From: Botryococcus braunii | Lineage: Eukaryota > Chlorophyta > Trebouxiophyceae | Reading direction: 5' to 3' | NCBI GenBank assembly: GCA_002005505.1 | Contig: KV908364.1 | Span: 567,800 to 577,799, forward strand | DNA: 10,000 nucleotides | In this document: piece by piece, positions 1 through 10,000 of the stretch | Numbering within the stretch: the stretch's first letter is position 1 | How the letters are laid out: every line of letters starts with the position of its first letter | Program-made: the position numbers and the translations under genes | Notes under the pieces: generated by a model | Told to the model about the DNA's origin: nothing | What the model saw: only the letters and a program-made list of their open reading frames with translations | Database searches by the model: none

Positions 1-67
1 TTGGGGGAGACAGAAACTAAGCAATCACCTAAAGGTTGTGGAATGGCCGTCGGCGTGTGTGCATGTG

Positions 68-143
<76 letters not shown>

Positions 144-326
144 GGCGCGCGCACCTGCGCGTGTGCTGTATTGGAGATGCTGTAGATGATTATGTGCGAT
201 TTCTCAATTAAGATATCTTCGACAGTGGTATTGGCAGGTTAACTCATTATTTTGGAAGTACTATGCCCTGCGAAAACTGTATGCAAACAACCGTCTTCTG
301 CAAGTTTGACTTTCTCCTGATTGTAG
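1..326 (+). other. Intron of the MOR1-like gene (3' part), no exon recognised
   Basis: No segment here reads like the TOG domain that should precede exon 1, so I treat it as intron. It ends in a pyrimidine-rich stretch and TTGTAG at 321-326. A long (TG)n array fills its first half. The 5' end of the intron is outside the window. Confidence 0.6.
70..141. repeat. (TG)n dinucleotide microsatellite, about 36 units
   Basis: Uninterrupted TG repeats. They are flanked by alternating purine-pyrimidine sequence (TGCATGTGCA before; GCGCGCGCAC after a GCGGG break), so the alternating tract covers about 54-165. Such tracts can adopt Z-DNA. The Cys/Val-rich ORF through it is a repeat artefact. Confidence 0.98.
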
Positions 327-532
327 ATGATTGTGGAGCGCGACAAGAGCATTCGTGCAGCTGCACTCGGATTTGTGGAAGCACTATATTTGTCAGAAGG
401 ACCTGGTGTCCTTTGGTCCCAGTTCAATAAACTTACAGAACAACAGAAGAGCCTGGTAGAAGAGCGACTGAAATACTTAGAAAAAGCAGCAGCACGGCAA
501 ACGAGTCAAAGTGTTGGGCCTTCTACATACAG
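327..532 (+). CDS. MOR1: MOR1-like exon 1 (of those visible): end of the last TOG domain
   Basis: Acceptor TTGTAG|ATG and donor ACAG|GTGATG; the exon ends in phase 2. It encodes ERDKSIRAAALGFVEALY followed by LTEQQKSLVEERLKYLEK, resembling the last HEAT repeat and exit helix of the final plant TOG domain. The opening ATG is an internal codon, not the gene start. A Ser/Thr/Gln-rich linker begins at the end. Confidence 0.85.
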
Positions 533-3500
533 GTGATGGCAGTGACTTGCATTTGTGAATCTTAAGCGTCTGCACCATGTGCAGTATGCCGTTTGTGGTG
601 AGATCAGGACATTACATCCATGTTTGCTTGATATGGACTGAGCTGTTATCGATAAGCTGACTACCGGGTTCTGTTACAGGGCTGACACCAATGGACTGGC
701 TTCGCAATCATCTCAGAGCATTACCGACTTGGAGCTGCCAGGAAGTTCTCTTAATACGAGCCGAACAGAAACTCCTGCAAGGTGTGGTGTGGAGTAGAGG
801 ACCCTAGTTGTCCTCCTGGTGTAATGCAGAACCCCCAGTCTATGTGGTGATCTAAGTCTTTCCATTCGTTTTCCAGGGTTCCATCATCTTCTTTGGTGAG
901 AATGGCTCATATGGAGACACCAGCACCACCAAGAATCCCTCAAACAAATGTACAAACGCCAGTGCCCCCACCTACTCCAGCTCTTCATTCTGACAGAATT
1001 GACGAGGCAGCAACAGAGGGCAGTCGGAATACAGAGGCTCTGACTGACTCATGGGCCCAAGCGATGATGTTGCTGCATAGTGAAGACTTGGACCAGGCAA
1101 GACATTGTTATGATGGTTTTGCCTGGGCATATGTGTGGGTTTCTACAATATGTAATGCCCCAGAGTTCGCAAGAATGTACCTCATCTTTGAATTTTCTGT
1201 GAAAAGGTTGGTCTGAGTGGTGTATTACAAGGAGAAGTCAACAAGCCATAGTGAGGTTTTCTTGTGTTGTTCATTCGACACTTATATTGCTCAGCACAAA
1301 CTAACCAGAAAACTTGTCATTGCTTGTGAGTACACATTAATTGACGCTACTCTTACAAGTTGACTGTTGGCCTTTGAGATGCAGACTGTGGAGGGAATGA
1401 AGCTTATTTGTTATGAACTCATGGATGCTGCGAATCGTCGTCCAAATGATGATATACTTCAGGTCTACACAGCAAGCGCCAATGAACTTGTCATTGAATT
1501 AACCAGAAAAGTTGAGAAGGTAAGGAGCAACTCGCTTAGGGAAGGCCATACAACTTACTGCTGAAATCCGTCTGAAACTGACATGGGTGGTGGTACTGTC
1601 TACTGATCTGTGATACACAGGTTTTTGATATGGCATGCATGCACATTGAGGACGAGGAGTTGTGCCGTTCTGGAGGGGGTCAGAGAAGCTGCAAATACAC
1701 TTTGAACGCTTTACTGCAGGTACCTTTCCGTACGTAGCCCCTCTGTAAAAGAATTTGAATGTCTTCCCCCAACATCTCTGTTATCCACACATTACTCCAA
1801 TGCTTGCATGTAGGATTTGATGAAAGGATGAGAAGAGCTAGTCTGCATTGGGCAATCACTAAGACTCAATCTGGTAATATTTTATTTGAGTCAGCTGGCC
1901 TAATATGTTACCTAAATTGTCAGGTGCCACGTGTAAATTGGGAATTCTGTTTTGGTGGCAAGTCATGATTTAGCATGTGGGACAGGCTTTTCAACTGGAT
2001 CATATGGCACGCAACGTAGCAGCAACTCCCTTGAAAGATCTTATCTCCGTGCTTCTCATGCGCCTCTTGGATGACCGGGTTCCGCTCCTTCCAGATGGAG
2101 CTCAGCTCCTTAAAGCCCTCAACGTGTTGATGTTGAAAATGCTTGATCACAGCAACCGGTATGTTTTGACCGTGAACACATCCATGGCTTCTTTACAAAC
2201 ATAAGTACATAACGCATGTAACCCTGGAAGTCTTCTTTGTCAAGTGTATATTGATGGGGGTCGGCGTCAGGGATTTATTTTGAGGTATCTAGTGTCTAAG
2301 AGGCAAATCTATTTTTTGTGCAGGACCTTCTCGTTCCAGGGACTCCTTTATTTGCTACGTTGTCCCCCAGTGGCTATGACAGAGAAAAGCACAGAAATGA
2401 CAGCCAAATTCACAGATCTGGTCGTTAAATGTCTGATCAAACTCACAAAGTCTCTGCAAGCAACTATACAGGTATGACCAGACATGTATGGGATGTTTCA
2501 AATGCATCTGCAATTGTGAAAGTTGGGTGGTCAGGGGAATGATGTATGTTGCAGGACATTGATCTCCAGGATCTCATGTTGAAGATTCACGACTTCTTTG
2601 CTGGCCTTGGGGTTGATGAGATAAGAAGGCGCGGGGCATGTGATGACAAGCCGTTGCGGATGGTTAAAACCCTTTTGCATGAGCTCTGCAAGATAAAGGT
2701 GTGGCATCTGCTAGAAGTAGGGCATCTATGTCTCTCCCCCATGCCTTACACGCTTTCTGTTCCCTCCCCCTTTTTCTCTCCCTGGATGATGCTGTAACTG
2801 ACACCAATGTTGTTGCACAGGGCACAAGAATCAAGGACTACATGCATGGCATCCCAGTAGATTGTGAGCCGGCCCCTATCATTCATGCTTACATCGATTT
2901 GAATCTCCAGACTTTAGAGTCGGCCGGCCTTATCGAGCCAACCCTGGTTGCAGAAAGGTCTAGAAATGCAGAAGGTGAATCCGTCCCACTGAGGCCAACA
3001 GGCGTCAATGTCACCATTTCATTGTCAACACAGCCTAAAGCCCAAGTGGTCACAGATGATATGTCATCGCAACAGATCGCCGACAGGGAGCTTGCTCTGC
3101 AGCAGGTATTGGTCCCATCAGACCAGGAACACTTTGGCAGATATCTATTTTCATTGCTGCTTGCATGCTGTTACCGTCTTGCTATTGCCACGAGGTCTGA
3201 GAAGGGATTTGACCCCATGTAGAAGACCAAGGCTCAGCTCGCCGGTATTTTCAAGCTCATTGGTGGTAAGACCACAACAAATGAAGGAATAGAAGCCCTA
3301 TATAAATTCCAACATGCAAATCCTGACGTGGACCTGGCACCACATCTTGCAAAGACATCAGCTCAGTTCCGGCAGTATATTGAACGAGGACTGCAGCGCG
3401 TCTCGGCACAGGAAACAAGTACGCGCGGCACAGTATGTATGTGGGGCGTATATTTGTGTGTGGGGTGTGTGTTGGGTTTGGGTGTGTGTCTGTGTCTGTC

Positions 3501-3542
3501 TGTATCCGTGTGGTGTGCGTGTGCATGCGGGTGTGTGTGTGT

Positions 3543-3589
<47 letters not shown>

Positions 3590-3612
3590 TGTGTGTGTGT
3601 GTGTGTGTGAGG

Positions 3613-3707
<95 letters not shown>

Positions 3708-4206
3708 GCAATTACCACTAATTGATTTCCTCTTGGTTGTCAGTGACACTCCTACTTTTAAGGGGACTTGGCTCAGTGCATGTCTTTTCTTAACTACATA
3801 CGTGGTCATCCCGTACTTTCGCAGGTCTTATCAACATGATGAATGGCTGGCACCTGCGGTGCACAGGTTCACAGGAGAGTGCACGCGAAGTTGCAACCGA
3901 CTCCCAGGAGACATCGGGATTTGGCATCTTTCACCAGCTAAGGTATGTAACTCCACTCCACTCCAAACAGTTTCCCATTTCTTGCACGTGGTGGCCGCAG
4001 TTGCGTTTCTGTGGAATGGAAAGGCCTCACCATTATTTTTTGGTGTGCATAGGACTAGAATGGAGCAAGCTCGGGTCAACATGGCAGGCCAGGAACAATC
4101 AAACGATGGCACATCCAATGGTCCTGCAGCTGCAAAATCTGCACATGACAATATTGGGCTACTGCAAGAAAGATTGAGGAACCTTCAACTAGGGAGAGGT
4201 CTCTAG
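327..4206 (+). CDS. MOR1: MOR1/GEM1-like XMAP215-family microtubule-associated protein, C-terminal part (12 exons)
   Basis: Spliced CDS: 327-532, 680-781, 877-1096, 1385-1519, 1621-1719, 1986-2158, 2324-2471, 2555-2698, 2821-3105, 3223-3418, 3825-3942, 4053-4206. These sum to 1980 nt (659 codons plus TAG) and frame is kept at every junction. Landmarks resembling plant MOR1 (from memory) are EGMKLICYEL, RSCKYTLNALLQ, DGAQLLKALNVLMLKMLD, LVVKCLIKLTK, KPLRMVKTLLHEL, IIHAYIDLNLQTLESA and a final LLQERLRNLQL helix. The family binds tubulin through N-terminal TOG domains and acts as a microtubule polymerase in cortical, spindle and phragmoplast arrays. This window holds the end of the last TOG domain and the helical C-terminal domain; the remaining TOG exons lie upstream of position 1. 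Intron 3 is GC-AG. The end is short compared with Arabidopsis MOR1, which I recall as about 1,978 residues with some 70 residues after the corresponding NMQL motif. Family assignment is firm; the junctions of exons 10 and 11 are the least certain. Confidence 0.9.
680..781 (+). CDS. MOR1: MOR1-like exon 2: polar linker
   Basis: Acceptor TTACAG|GG and donor GCAAG|GTGTGG. It enters in phase 2 and leaves in phase 2. The peptide is Ser/Thr/Gln-rich (such as ASQSSQSITDLELPGSS) and of low conservation, as expected for the linker between the last TOG and the C-terminal helical domain. Support is from frame and splice sites rather than motif identity. Confidence 0.75.
877..1096 (+). CDS. MOR1: MOR1-like exon 3: linker and start of C-terminal helical domain
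   Basis: Acceptor TTCCAG|GG. The first part is a Pro-rich linker (VQTPVPPPTPAL); the end, TDSWAQAMMLLHSEDLDQ, matches the plant segment beginning TDWNEAL. It ends in phase 0 at CAG|GCAAGA, a GC donor. Joined to TVEGMK of the next exon, the product aligns to plant MOR1 without a gap from the Trp onward. Confidence 0.85.
1097..1384 (+). other. GC-AG intron 3 of the MOR1-like gene
   Basis: The donor is CAG|GCAAGA and the acceptor GATGCAG|ACT, giving 288 bp and phase 0. The nearest downstream GT (1116) would leave phase 1 and break the frame of exon 4. AG|GCAAG is the usual strong context of the minor GC donor class. This is the only non-GT donor among the 11 introns assigned to this gene. Confidence 0.8.
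1385..1519 (+). CDS. MOR1: MOR1-like exon 4
   Basis: Acceptor GCAG|ACT and donor GAGAAG|GTAAGG; 45 codons, phase 0 at both ends. TVEGMKLICYELMDAANRR and LVIELTRKVEK match the conserved helices that in Arabidopsis read like SVEGMKVVCHEL and LANKVAK. Confidence 0.9.
1621..1719 (+). CDS. MOR1: MOR1-like exon 5
   Basis: Acceptor ATACACAG|GTT and donor CTGCAG|GTACCT; 33 codons, phase 0 at both ends. It encodes VFDMACMHIEDEELC followed by RSCKYTLNALLQ, the counterpart of plant TFDVSLMG and RSCKYVLNTLMQ. It is short and was found from splice sites and homology. Confidence 0.9.
1986..2158 (+). CDS. MOR1: MOR1-like exon 6
   Basis: Acceptor GGGACAG|GCT and donor AACCG|GTATGT; leaves in phase 2. It encodes LISVLLMRLLDDRVP and DGAQLLKALNVLMLKMLD, among the most conserved blocks of the plant MOR1 C-terminal domain (compare DGSQLLKALNVLMLKILD). 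Confidence 0.93.
2324..2471 (+). CDS. MOR1: MOR1-like exon 7
   Basis: Acceptor TTGTGCAG|G and donor ATACAG|GTATGA; enters in phase 2 and leaves in phase 0. It encodes TFSFQGLLYLLRCP, a variable patch, then KFTDLVVKCLIKLTKSLQ, very close to the plant KFSDLVVKCLIKLTKLLQ. Confidence 0.93.
2555..2698 (+). CDS. MOR1: MOR1-like exon 8
   Basis: Acceptor TTGCAG|GAC and donor ATAAAG|GTGTGG; 48 codons, phase 0 at both ends. DLQDLMLKIHDFFAGLGVDE, then IRRRGACDDKPLRMVKTLL and HEL, align with the plant block containing GMEEIRRR and DDKPLRMVKTVLHEL. Confidence 0.94.
2821..3105 (+). CDS. MOR1: MOR1-like exon 9
   Basis: Acceptor GTTGCACAG|GGC and donor CAGCAG|GTATTG; 95 codons, phase 0 at both ends. It begins GTRIKDYMHGIPVD, then PIIHAYIDLNLQTLESAGLI, matching the plant HLSLVPID and PIILAYIDLNL motif. 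The second half is a polar, Ser/Thr/Gln-rich linker not conserved in sequence. Confidence 0.93.
3223..3418 (+). CDS. MOR1: MOR1-like exon 10
   Basis: Acceptor CCCCATGTAG|AAG; this TAG is also an in-frame stop, so the exon cannot extend leftward. It encodes AQLAGIFKLIGGKTTTNEG and then AQFRQYIERGLQRVSAQE, matching plant ELAAIFKKIGDK and AFRTYIRDGLAQ. The chosen donor, CAA|GTACGC at 3419, leaves phase 1, which exon 11 requires. A stronger-looking donor, ACA|GTATGT at 3433, would put exon 11 out of frame. Confidence 0.85.
3419..3824 (+). other. Intron 10 of the MOR1-like gene, filled by GT and GA arrays
   Basis: Proposed donor GTACGC at 3419 and acceptor TACTTTCGCAG at 3824. About 270 of its 406 bp are GT-rich then GA dinucleotide repeats. 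The remaining non-repeat part (3705-3824) has a pyrimidine-rich run before the acceptor and no recognisable exon. Confidence 0.75.
3481..3704. repeat. Composite imperfect (GT)n followed by (GA)n array
   Basis: A GT-rich tract with interruptions (TGTCTG, GTGGTG, GCATGCGG) runs to about 3608, then GAGGGG, then near-perfect (GA)n to 3704. The GT part can form Z-DNA; the GA part is a purine mirror repeat of a kind that can form H-DNA. It lies wholly within MOR1-like intron 10. Confidence 0.97.
3825..3942 (+). CDS. MOR1: MOR1-like exon 11
   Basis: Acceptor TTTCGCAG|GTC and donor CTAAG|GTATGT. It enters in phase 1 and leaves in phase 2, the only combination that links exons 10 and 12 in frame. It reads INMMNGWHLRCTGSQESA and then ETSGFGIFHQLR. 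This linker is not conserved, so the call rests on splice sites and frame. Confidence 0.65.
4053..4206 (+). CDS. MOR1: MOR1-like terminal exon 12
   Basis: Acceptor GTGTGCATAG|GACT, then an open frame to TAG at 4204-4206. After a Gln/Asn/Ala-rich linker it encodes NIGLLQERLRNLQLGRGL, like the plant helix AIRERMKNMQL or the extreme terminal GLQARMERLRGG. A weak donor (GAG|GTCTCT at 4199) just before the stop could lead to a further exon, but I see no homologous continuation downstream. Confidence 0.8.
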
Positions 4207-4326
4207 GCAGTAGTTTATTGTTTCTTCTCTTGTCGAAGTTGTCATTCTCCCATCTCTGACCCCATGACATACAGAGGGGAAAGAGAGGGGACGGACGAGA
4301 GCGCGTCGCTCGCGCGCGCTCCAGCG

Positions 4327-4329
<3 letters not shown>

Positions 4330-4418
<89 letters not shown>
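4330..4418. repeat. (GA)n dinucleotide microsatellite, about 44 units
   Basis: Perfect GA repeat about 125 bp downstream of the MOR1-like stop codon. It is preceded by a CG-rich stretch (GCGCGTCGCTCGCGCGCGC) and a few GAGC units. It could be inside the 3'UTR. Confidence 0.98.
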
Positions 4419-4420
<2 letters not shown>

Positions 4421-4737
4421 TAGTGCGTAGGCGTGTTGGTGCGTATGTGTATGTGTTTCTGTTCACGTATGTCTTTTGGGTGCGTAGAGGTATGTACATC
4501 TTCTTCATTGACATATGTACTATTTGGGACGAACTTCGGTACAATATTTTTTTCTACTCAGCGAGCTGCTCCGAATTTTGGGAAAGCCATAAAAATGCAG
4601 CCTGTCACATGGGGGCAGAGAGGCCAAACCTTACCCAAAGTGGCCAATAGTGGAACAAACCCCCAGTATGGGGGTGTTACTGGCACACTTGTTGCTACGC
4701 TTGTGTTTCTCAAGCAAACACATCTTGGCGTGTTGTC

Positions 4738-4846
4738 AGAAACATAAATCTCTGTCAACAACAATATGCAGTAGCTAGCTGGGTTGACAGAGACAACAGA
4801 GAAACATAAATCTCTGTCAACAACAATATGCAGTAGCTGGCTGGGT
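4738..4846. repeat. 62-bp-period direct duplication with internal inverted repeats
   Basis: A 47-bp block at 4738-4784 recurs at 4800-4846 with one difference (GCTAGCTGG versus GCTGGCTGG), separated by 15 bp. The sequence GTTGACAGAGA at 4783-4793 is the exact reverse complement of TCTCTGTCAAC, present in both copies (4749-4759 and 4811-4821). The region can therefore fold into two alternative hairpins. Confidence 0.95.
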
Positions 4847-5110
4847 AAGAGCAGGAATTGGTACCATATTGTTTCTTCATTAGTTGTAACTGCAGTAACA
4901 ATGTGGACAGGACTTTTGTACCCAATTTCCTGGAAATCCATGTTGTGCCTTGTGGGTGGGAAGATAGGTTTGAAGTGTGGTTTGGTTGGACCCCTGACTG
5001 CCGTGCCTGAGCAGGGCATGTGTGTGTGTGTGTGTGTGCGTGCGCCCTCACTCACACTCTCCCTCTCCTCCCCAAACCTCTCTCCCTCTGCCCCCTTCCT
5101 CCCCTCCACA

Positions 5111-5150
5111 CTCTCTCTCTCTGTGTCTGTGTCTGTCTGTCTCTCTTTCA

Positions 5151-5194
<44 letters not shown>

Positions 5195-5227
5195 ACACAC
5201 ACACACACACAGGGAGGGAGGAGGGGG

Positions 5228-5296
<69 letters not shown>
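5111..5296. repeat. Composite (CT)n, (CA)n and (GA)n array
   Basis: CT/TG-rich sequence to about 5150, a (CA)n tract at about 5152-5211 with one CC break, a GGGAGGGAGGAGGGGGACA spacer, then (GA)n at about 5231-5296. Short (GT)n sequence at 5019-5040 precedes it. Several long frames through it, on both strands, are artefacts of dinucleotide repeats. Confidence 0.97.
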
Positions 5297-5297
<1 letters not shown>

Positions 5298-6142
5298 GGG
5301 TGGACAGACGGAATTGGGGGGGAGGGGTAGTGCGATCGAGAAAAGGGAACGCGGCAAGTGCGGCAGGGAGTGAAGATTGGTGATGGCGAGTGCCCTGTGG
5401 CCCACAGGCTGTAGGTAGGGATGGGGGGTAGCATCGGAGCATGCGTACAAAAGCAAGTGGGGACTGACAGAAGTGGGGGTACGGCCCGCCCAAGCACAGC
5501 CACCAATCAAACCGACGCCCTGCAGATAGAACCTTTAATCTTTGAACCCTTCCAAACACTGGAAGTCAATCGATACCTAATGAAGCGAAACATTTGGCAT
5601 AATTAGAAAATGCCCCTGCCCGTTCCCGTCCGTGCAGGAAGGTAAACAAATTTGAATAAGAAAGTCATCGGTGATAAAGTTCAAGTGTATAAATGATCTA
5701 GTGCACAGATGATAGAGTGCATGGCATGGGAGTGGGAAGACGTCAGAGGATCCTTCAGGGGAAAGCTGACAGATGTGTCACTGACACTGGCACTGAATTT
5801 TGCGTAGGCTTGAACCGCGGTACGAGTTCTAGTCACCGTCGTACATCAGGGCATTGTCCCAGGACTCGAGTTGCGAAACCTGTATACGATGCGAAGAGCA
5901 ACCTAGGTTCAAGCAATACAATCCTGACGGAAAGCCAGACTAGAATTTTCAATATTTGGAAACACCATCTTGTTGACTCTGCTGCCTCTCAGATCTATCC
6001 CGGTCACTTACGCATGCGGCATCGCGCTGATCAGGTTACGAGGGGATCCATGTTTGCAAATGCACTTCTGAACTCTCTATAATTCTATCCTTATAGAAAC
6101 TTGGAATGAGTTTTACCTTCAATCTACGCTAGGTAGCGGTTC

Positions 6143-6175
6143 TGGGTGTCGCAACAAGCACTTCTGCGACACCCA
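6143..6175. promoter_or_regulatory. Perfect inverted repeat, potential 5'UTR hairpin upstream of PEX6
   Basis: TGGGTGTCGC at 6143-6152 is the exact reverse complement of GCGACACCCA at 6166-6175, with a 13-nt loop. Flanking TTC (6140) and GAA (6180) could extend the stem past a bulge. It ends 64 nt before the PEX6 ATG, so it would be in the leader if transcription starts upstream. Confidence 0.5.
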
Positions 6176-6200
6176 TCCAGAAACACAAGAGGCTAACTGA

Positions 6201-6230
6201 ATGTCGTACCGAATGAGATGCGTCATTTGA
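6201..6230 (+). other. Short upstream ORF before PEX6 (MSYRMRCVI)
   Basis: ATG at 6201 opens a nine-codon frame ending at TGA 6228-6230, nine bases before the PEX6 ATG and in the same frame. If within the mRNA leader it would be met before the main start. Whether it is transcribed is unknown. Confidence 0.3.
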
Positions 6231-6239
6231 ATTTCAAGA

Positions 6240-9205
<2,966 letters not shown>

Positions 9206-9217
<12 letters not shown>

Positions 9218-9396
9218 GTACATGACCACCATGTCCCTCCAGATAGTTCGTGATATGGTTACTATGTGGACGCATGTAGTTGGTCACATAATCACCATGT
9301 CCCTGCAGGTATTTAGTTATAAATAGCACCATGTCCCTGCAGGTACTTAGTTATGTAACCAGCATGTCCCTCCAAGTAGTAAGTTACGTTCACTGG
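9206..9396. repeat. 33-bp minisatellite spanning the PEX6 exon 4 / intron 4 boundary
   Basis: ATGTCCYTSCAGGTA-type units begin at 9206 (in the exon), 9231, 9264 (diverged), 9297, 9331 and 9364, at spacings of 25, 33, 33, 34 and 33 bp. The first unit contains the assigned 5' splice site. Units at 9297 and 9331 repeat CTGCAG|GTATTT and CTGCAG|GTACTT. Confidence 0.93.
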
Positions 9397-9532
9397 CTTG
9401 CCTGTTTGCTCTTCCTGTATTGCTGCCACCAGTGCTAGCCCCATGCCAGGGAAAGGAGGAAGAAGTGGACAAACAAGAAGGGCACACACACAGGCATTTC
9501 TGTGCAATCTTCAAACACTCCTCTGGCAGTTT

Positions 9533-9788
<256 letters not shown>

Positions 9789-9815
9789 AAGGGAAGGAGG
9801 GAGGTGTCATGGTTA

Positions 9816-9903
9816 CATCCATGCGCTCTCATTATCGCATCCATTCAGTCTCATTGTCGCATCCATGCGCTCTTATTACTGCATCCATGCTCTCGCGATA
9901 TCG
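9816..9903. repeat. 22-bp minisatellite, four copies
   Basis: Units start at 9816, 9838, 9860 and 9882, exactly 22 bp apart, on the pattern CATCCATGCGCTCTCATTAT plus CG. It begins 28 bp after the GA array. Copies differ at several positions. Confidence 0.93.
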
Positions 9904-10000
9904 TATTACCCTCCTCGCCTGCTGACGTTCAGGGATATTAAGGATTCGACTATACCCCTCTCCGTCTAGTAACAAAAAGGGCATATGGGTTCCAACTGTA

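Larger units (their letters stand above)
4207..5500. other. Intergenic DNA with several simple repeats, no gene recognised
   Basis: It should begin with the 3'UTR of the MOR1-like gene; I see no AATAAA there, and a TGTAA near 4884 is too common to call. It holds a GA array, a 62-bp duplication, a short ACCCCC/GGGGGT inverted repeat (4659-4675), and CT, CA and GA arrays. Open frames are driven by the repeats and resemble no known protein. Confidence 0.6.
5501..6239 (+). promoter_or_regulatory. Presumed PEX6 upstream region: promoter and/or 5'UTR
   Basis: This unique-sequence stretch lies between the repeat block and the PEX6 start codon. It includes a TATA-like TATAAAT at 5688-5694, a hairpin at 6143-6175 and a short ORF at 6201-6230. 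An ATG-started frame of about 118 codons (5726-6082) resembles nothing I know; it may be chance. The transcription start cannot be placed from sequence. Confidence 0.35.

Noticed and set aside
3257..3809. Long minus-strand frames rich in Ser-Leu and His-Thr runs
   Set aside because: They are translations of the CT and CA strands of the dinucleotide arrays and lie antisense to MOR1-like exon 10 and intron 10.
4558..5151. Minus-strand 197-codon frame in the intergenic region
   Set aside because: It depends on simple-repeat ends and the 62-bp duplication (which makes an internal peptide repeat), with no family match.
5726..6082. Forward ATG-started frame of about 118 codons upstream of PEX6
   Set aside because: No recognised domain. 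Its length is attainable by chance, and it lies in the probable promoter/leader region. Noted in the region entry but not called a gene.

Overview
The window is eukaryotic nuclear DNA carrying parts of two intron-containing protein genes, both on the + strand, head to tail. Neither appears as one long ORF. Both were recovered by joining short exon-like blocks that keep reading frame across splice consensus sites and resemble known protein families. The first (327-4206) is the 3' end of a MOR1/GEM1-type microtubule-associated protein of the XMAP215/TOG family, about 659 residues from 12 exons including the stop codon. The second (6240-9217, continuing past the window) is the 5' part of PEX6, a peroxisome-biogenesis AAA+ ATPase, about 401 residues from 4 exons. 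Its ATPase-domain exons must lie downstream.

Both proteins resemble land-plant homologues more than animal or fungal ones, as far as I can recall those sequences. Introns are short to moderate (83-904 bp). The non-coding DNA is packed with very long dinucleotide arrays of (GT)n/(CA)n and (GA)n/(CT)n. This suits a streptophyte (green-lineage) genome; a charophyte alga such as Chara is my best guess, but that is inference.

Layout: 1-326, intron of the MOR1-like gene with a (TG)n array. 327-4206, MOR1-like exons 1-12 (numbered within the window). 4207-6239, intergenic DNA with GA, CA and GA arrays, a 62-bp direct duplication and, at its right end, the presumed PEX6 promoter/5'UTR with a perfect 10-bp-arm hairpin and a small upstream ORF. 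6240-9217, PEX6 exons 1-4, with introns carrying a 41-bp minisatellite, a 115-bp CT array and an 88-bp GT array. 9218-10000, PEX6 intron 4 with a 33-bp minisatellite grown from the exon's own 5' splice site, a (CA)n(GA)n composite array and a 22-bp minisatellite.

The two genes have unrelated jobs (microtubule polymerisation; extraction of the PEX5 receptor from peroxisomes) and nothing indicates they act together. The points most worth a second look are a GC-AG intron, competing donors at MOR1 exon 10, a continuous ORF through the repeat-filled MOR1 introns, and splice-site-containing tandem repeats in PEX6. I found no mobile-element ORF, RNA gene or CRISPR array. I see no undescribed biological system.
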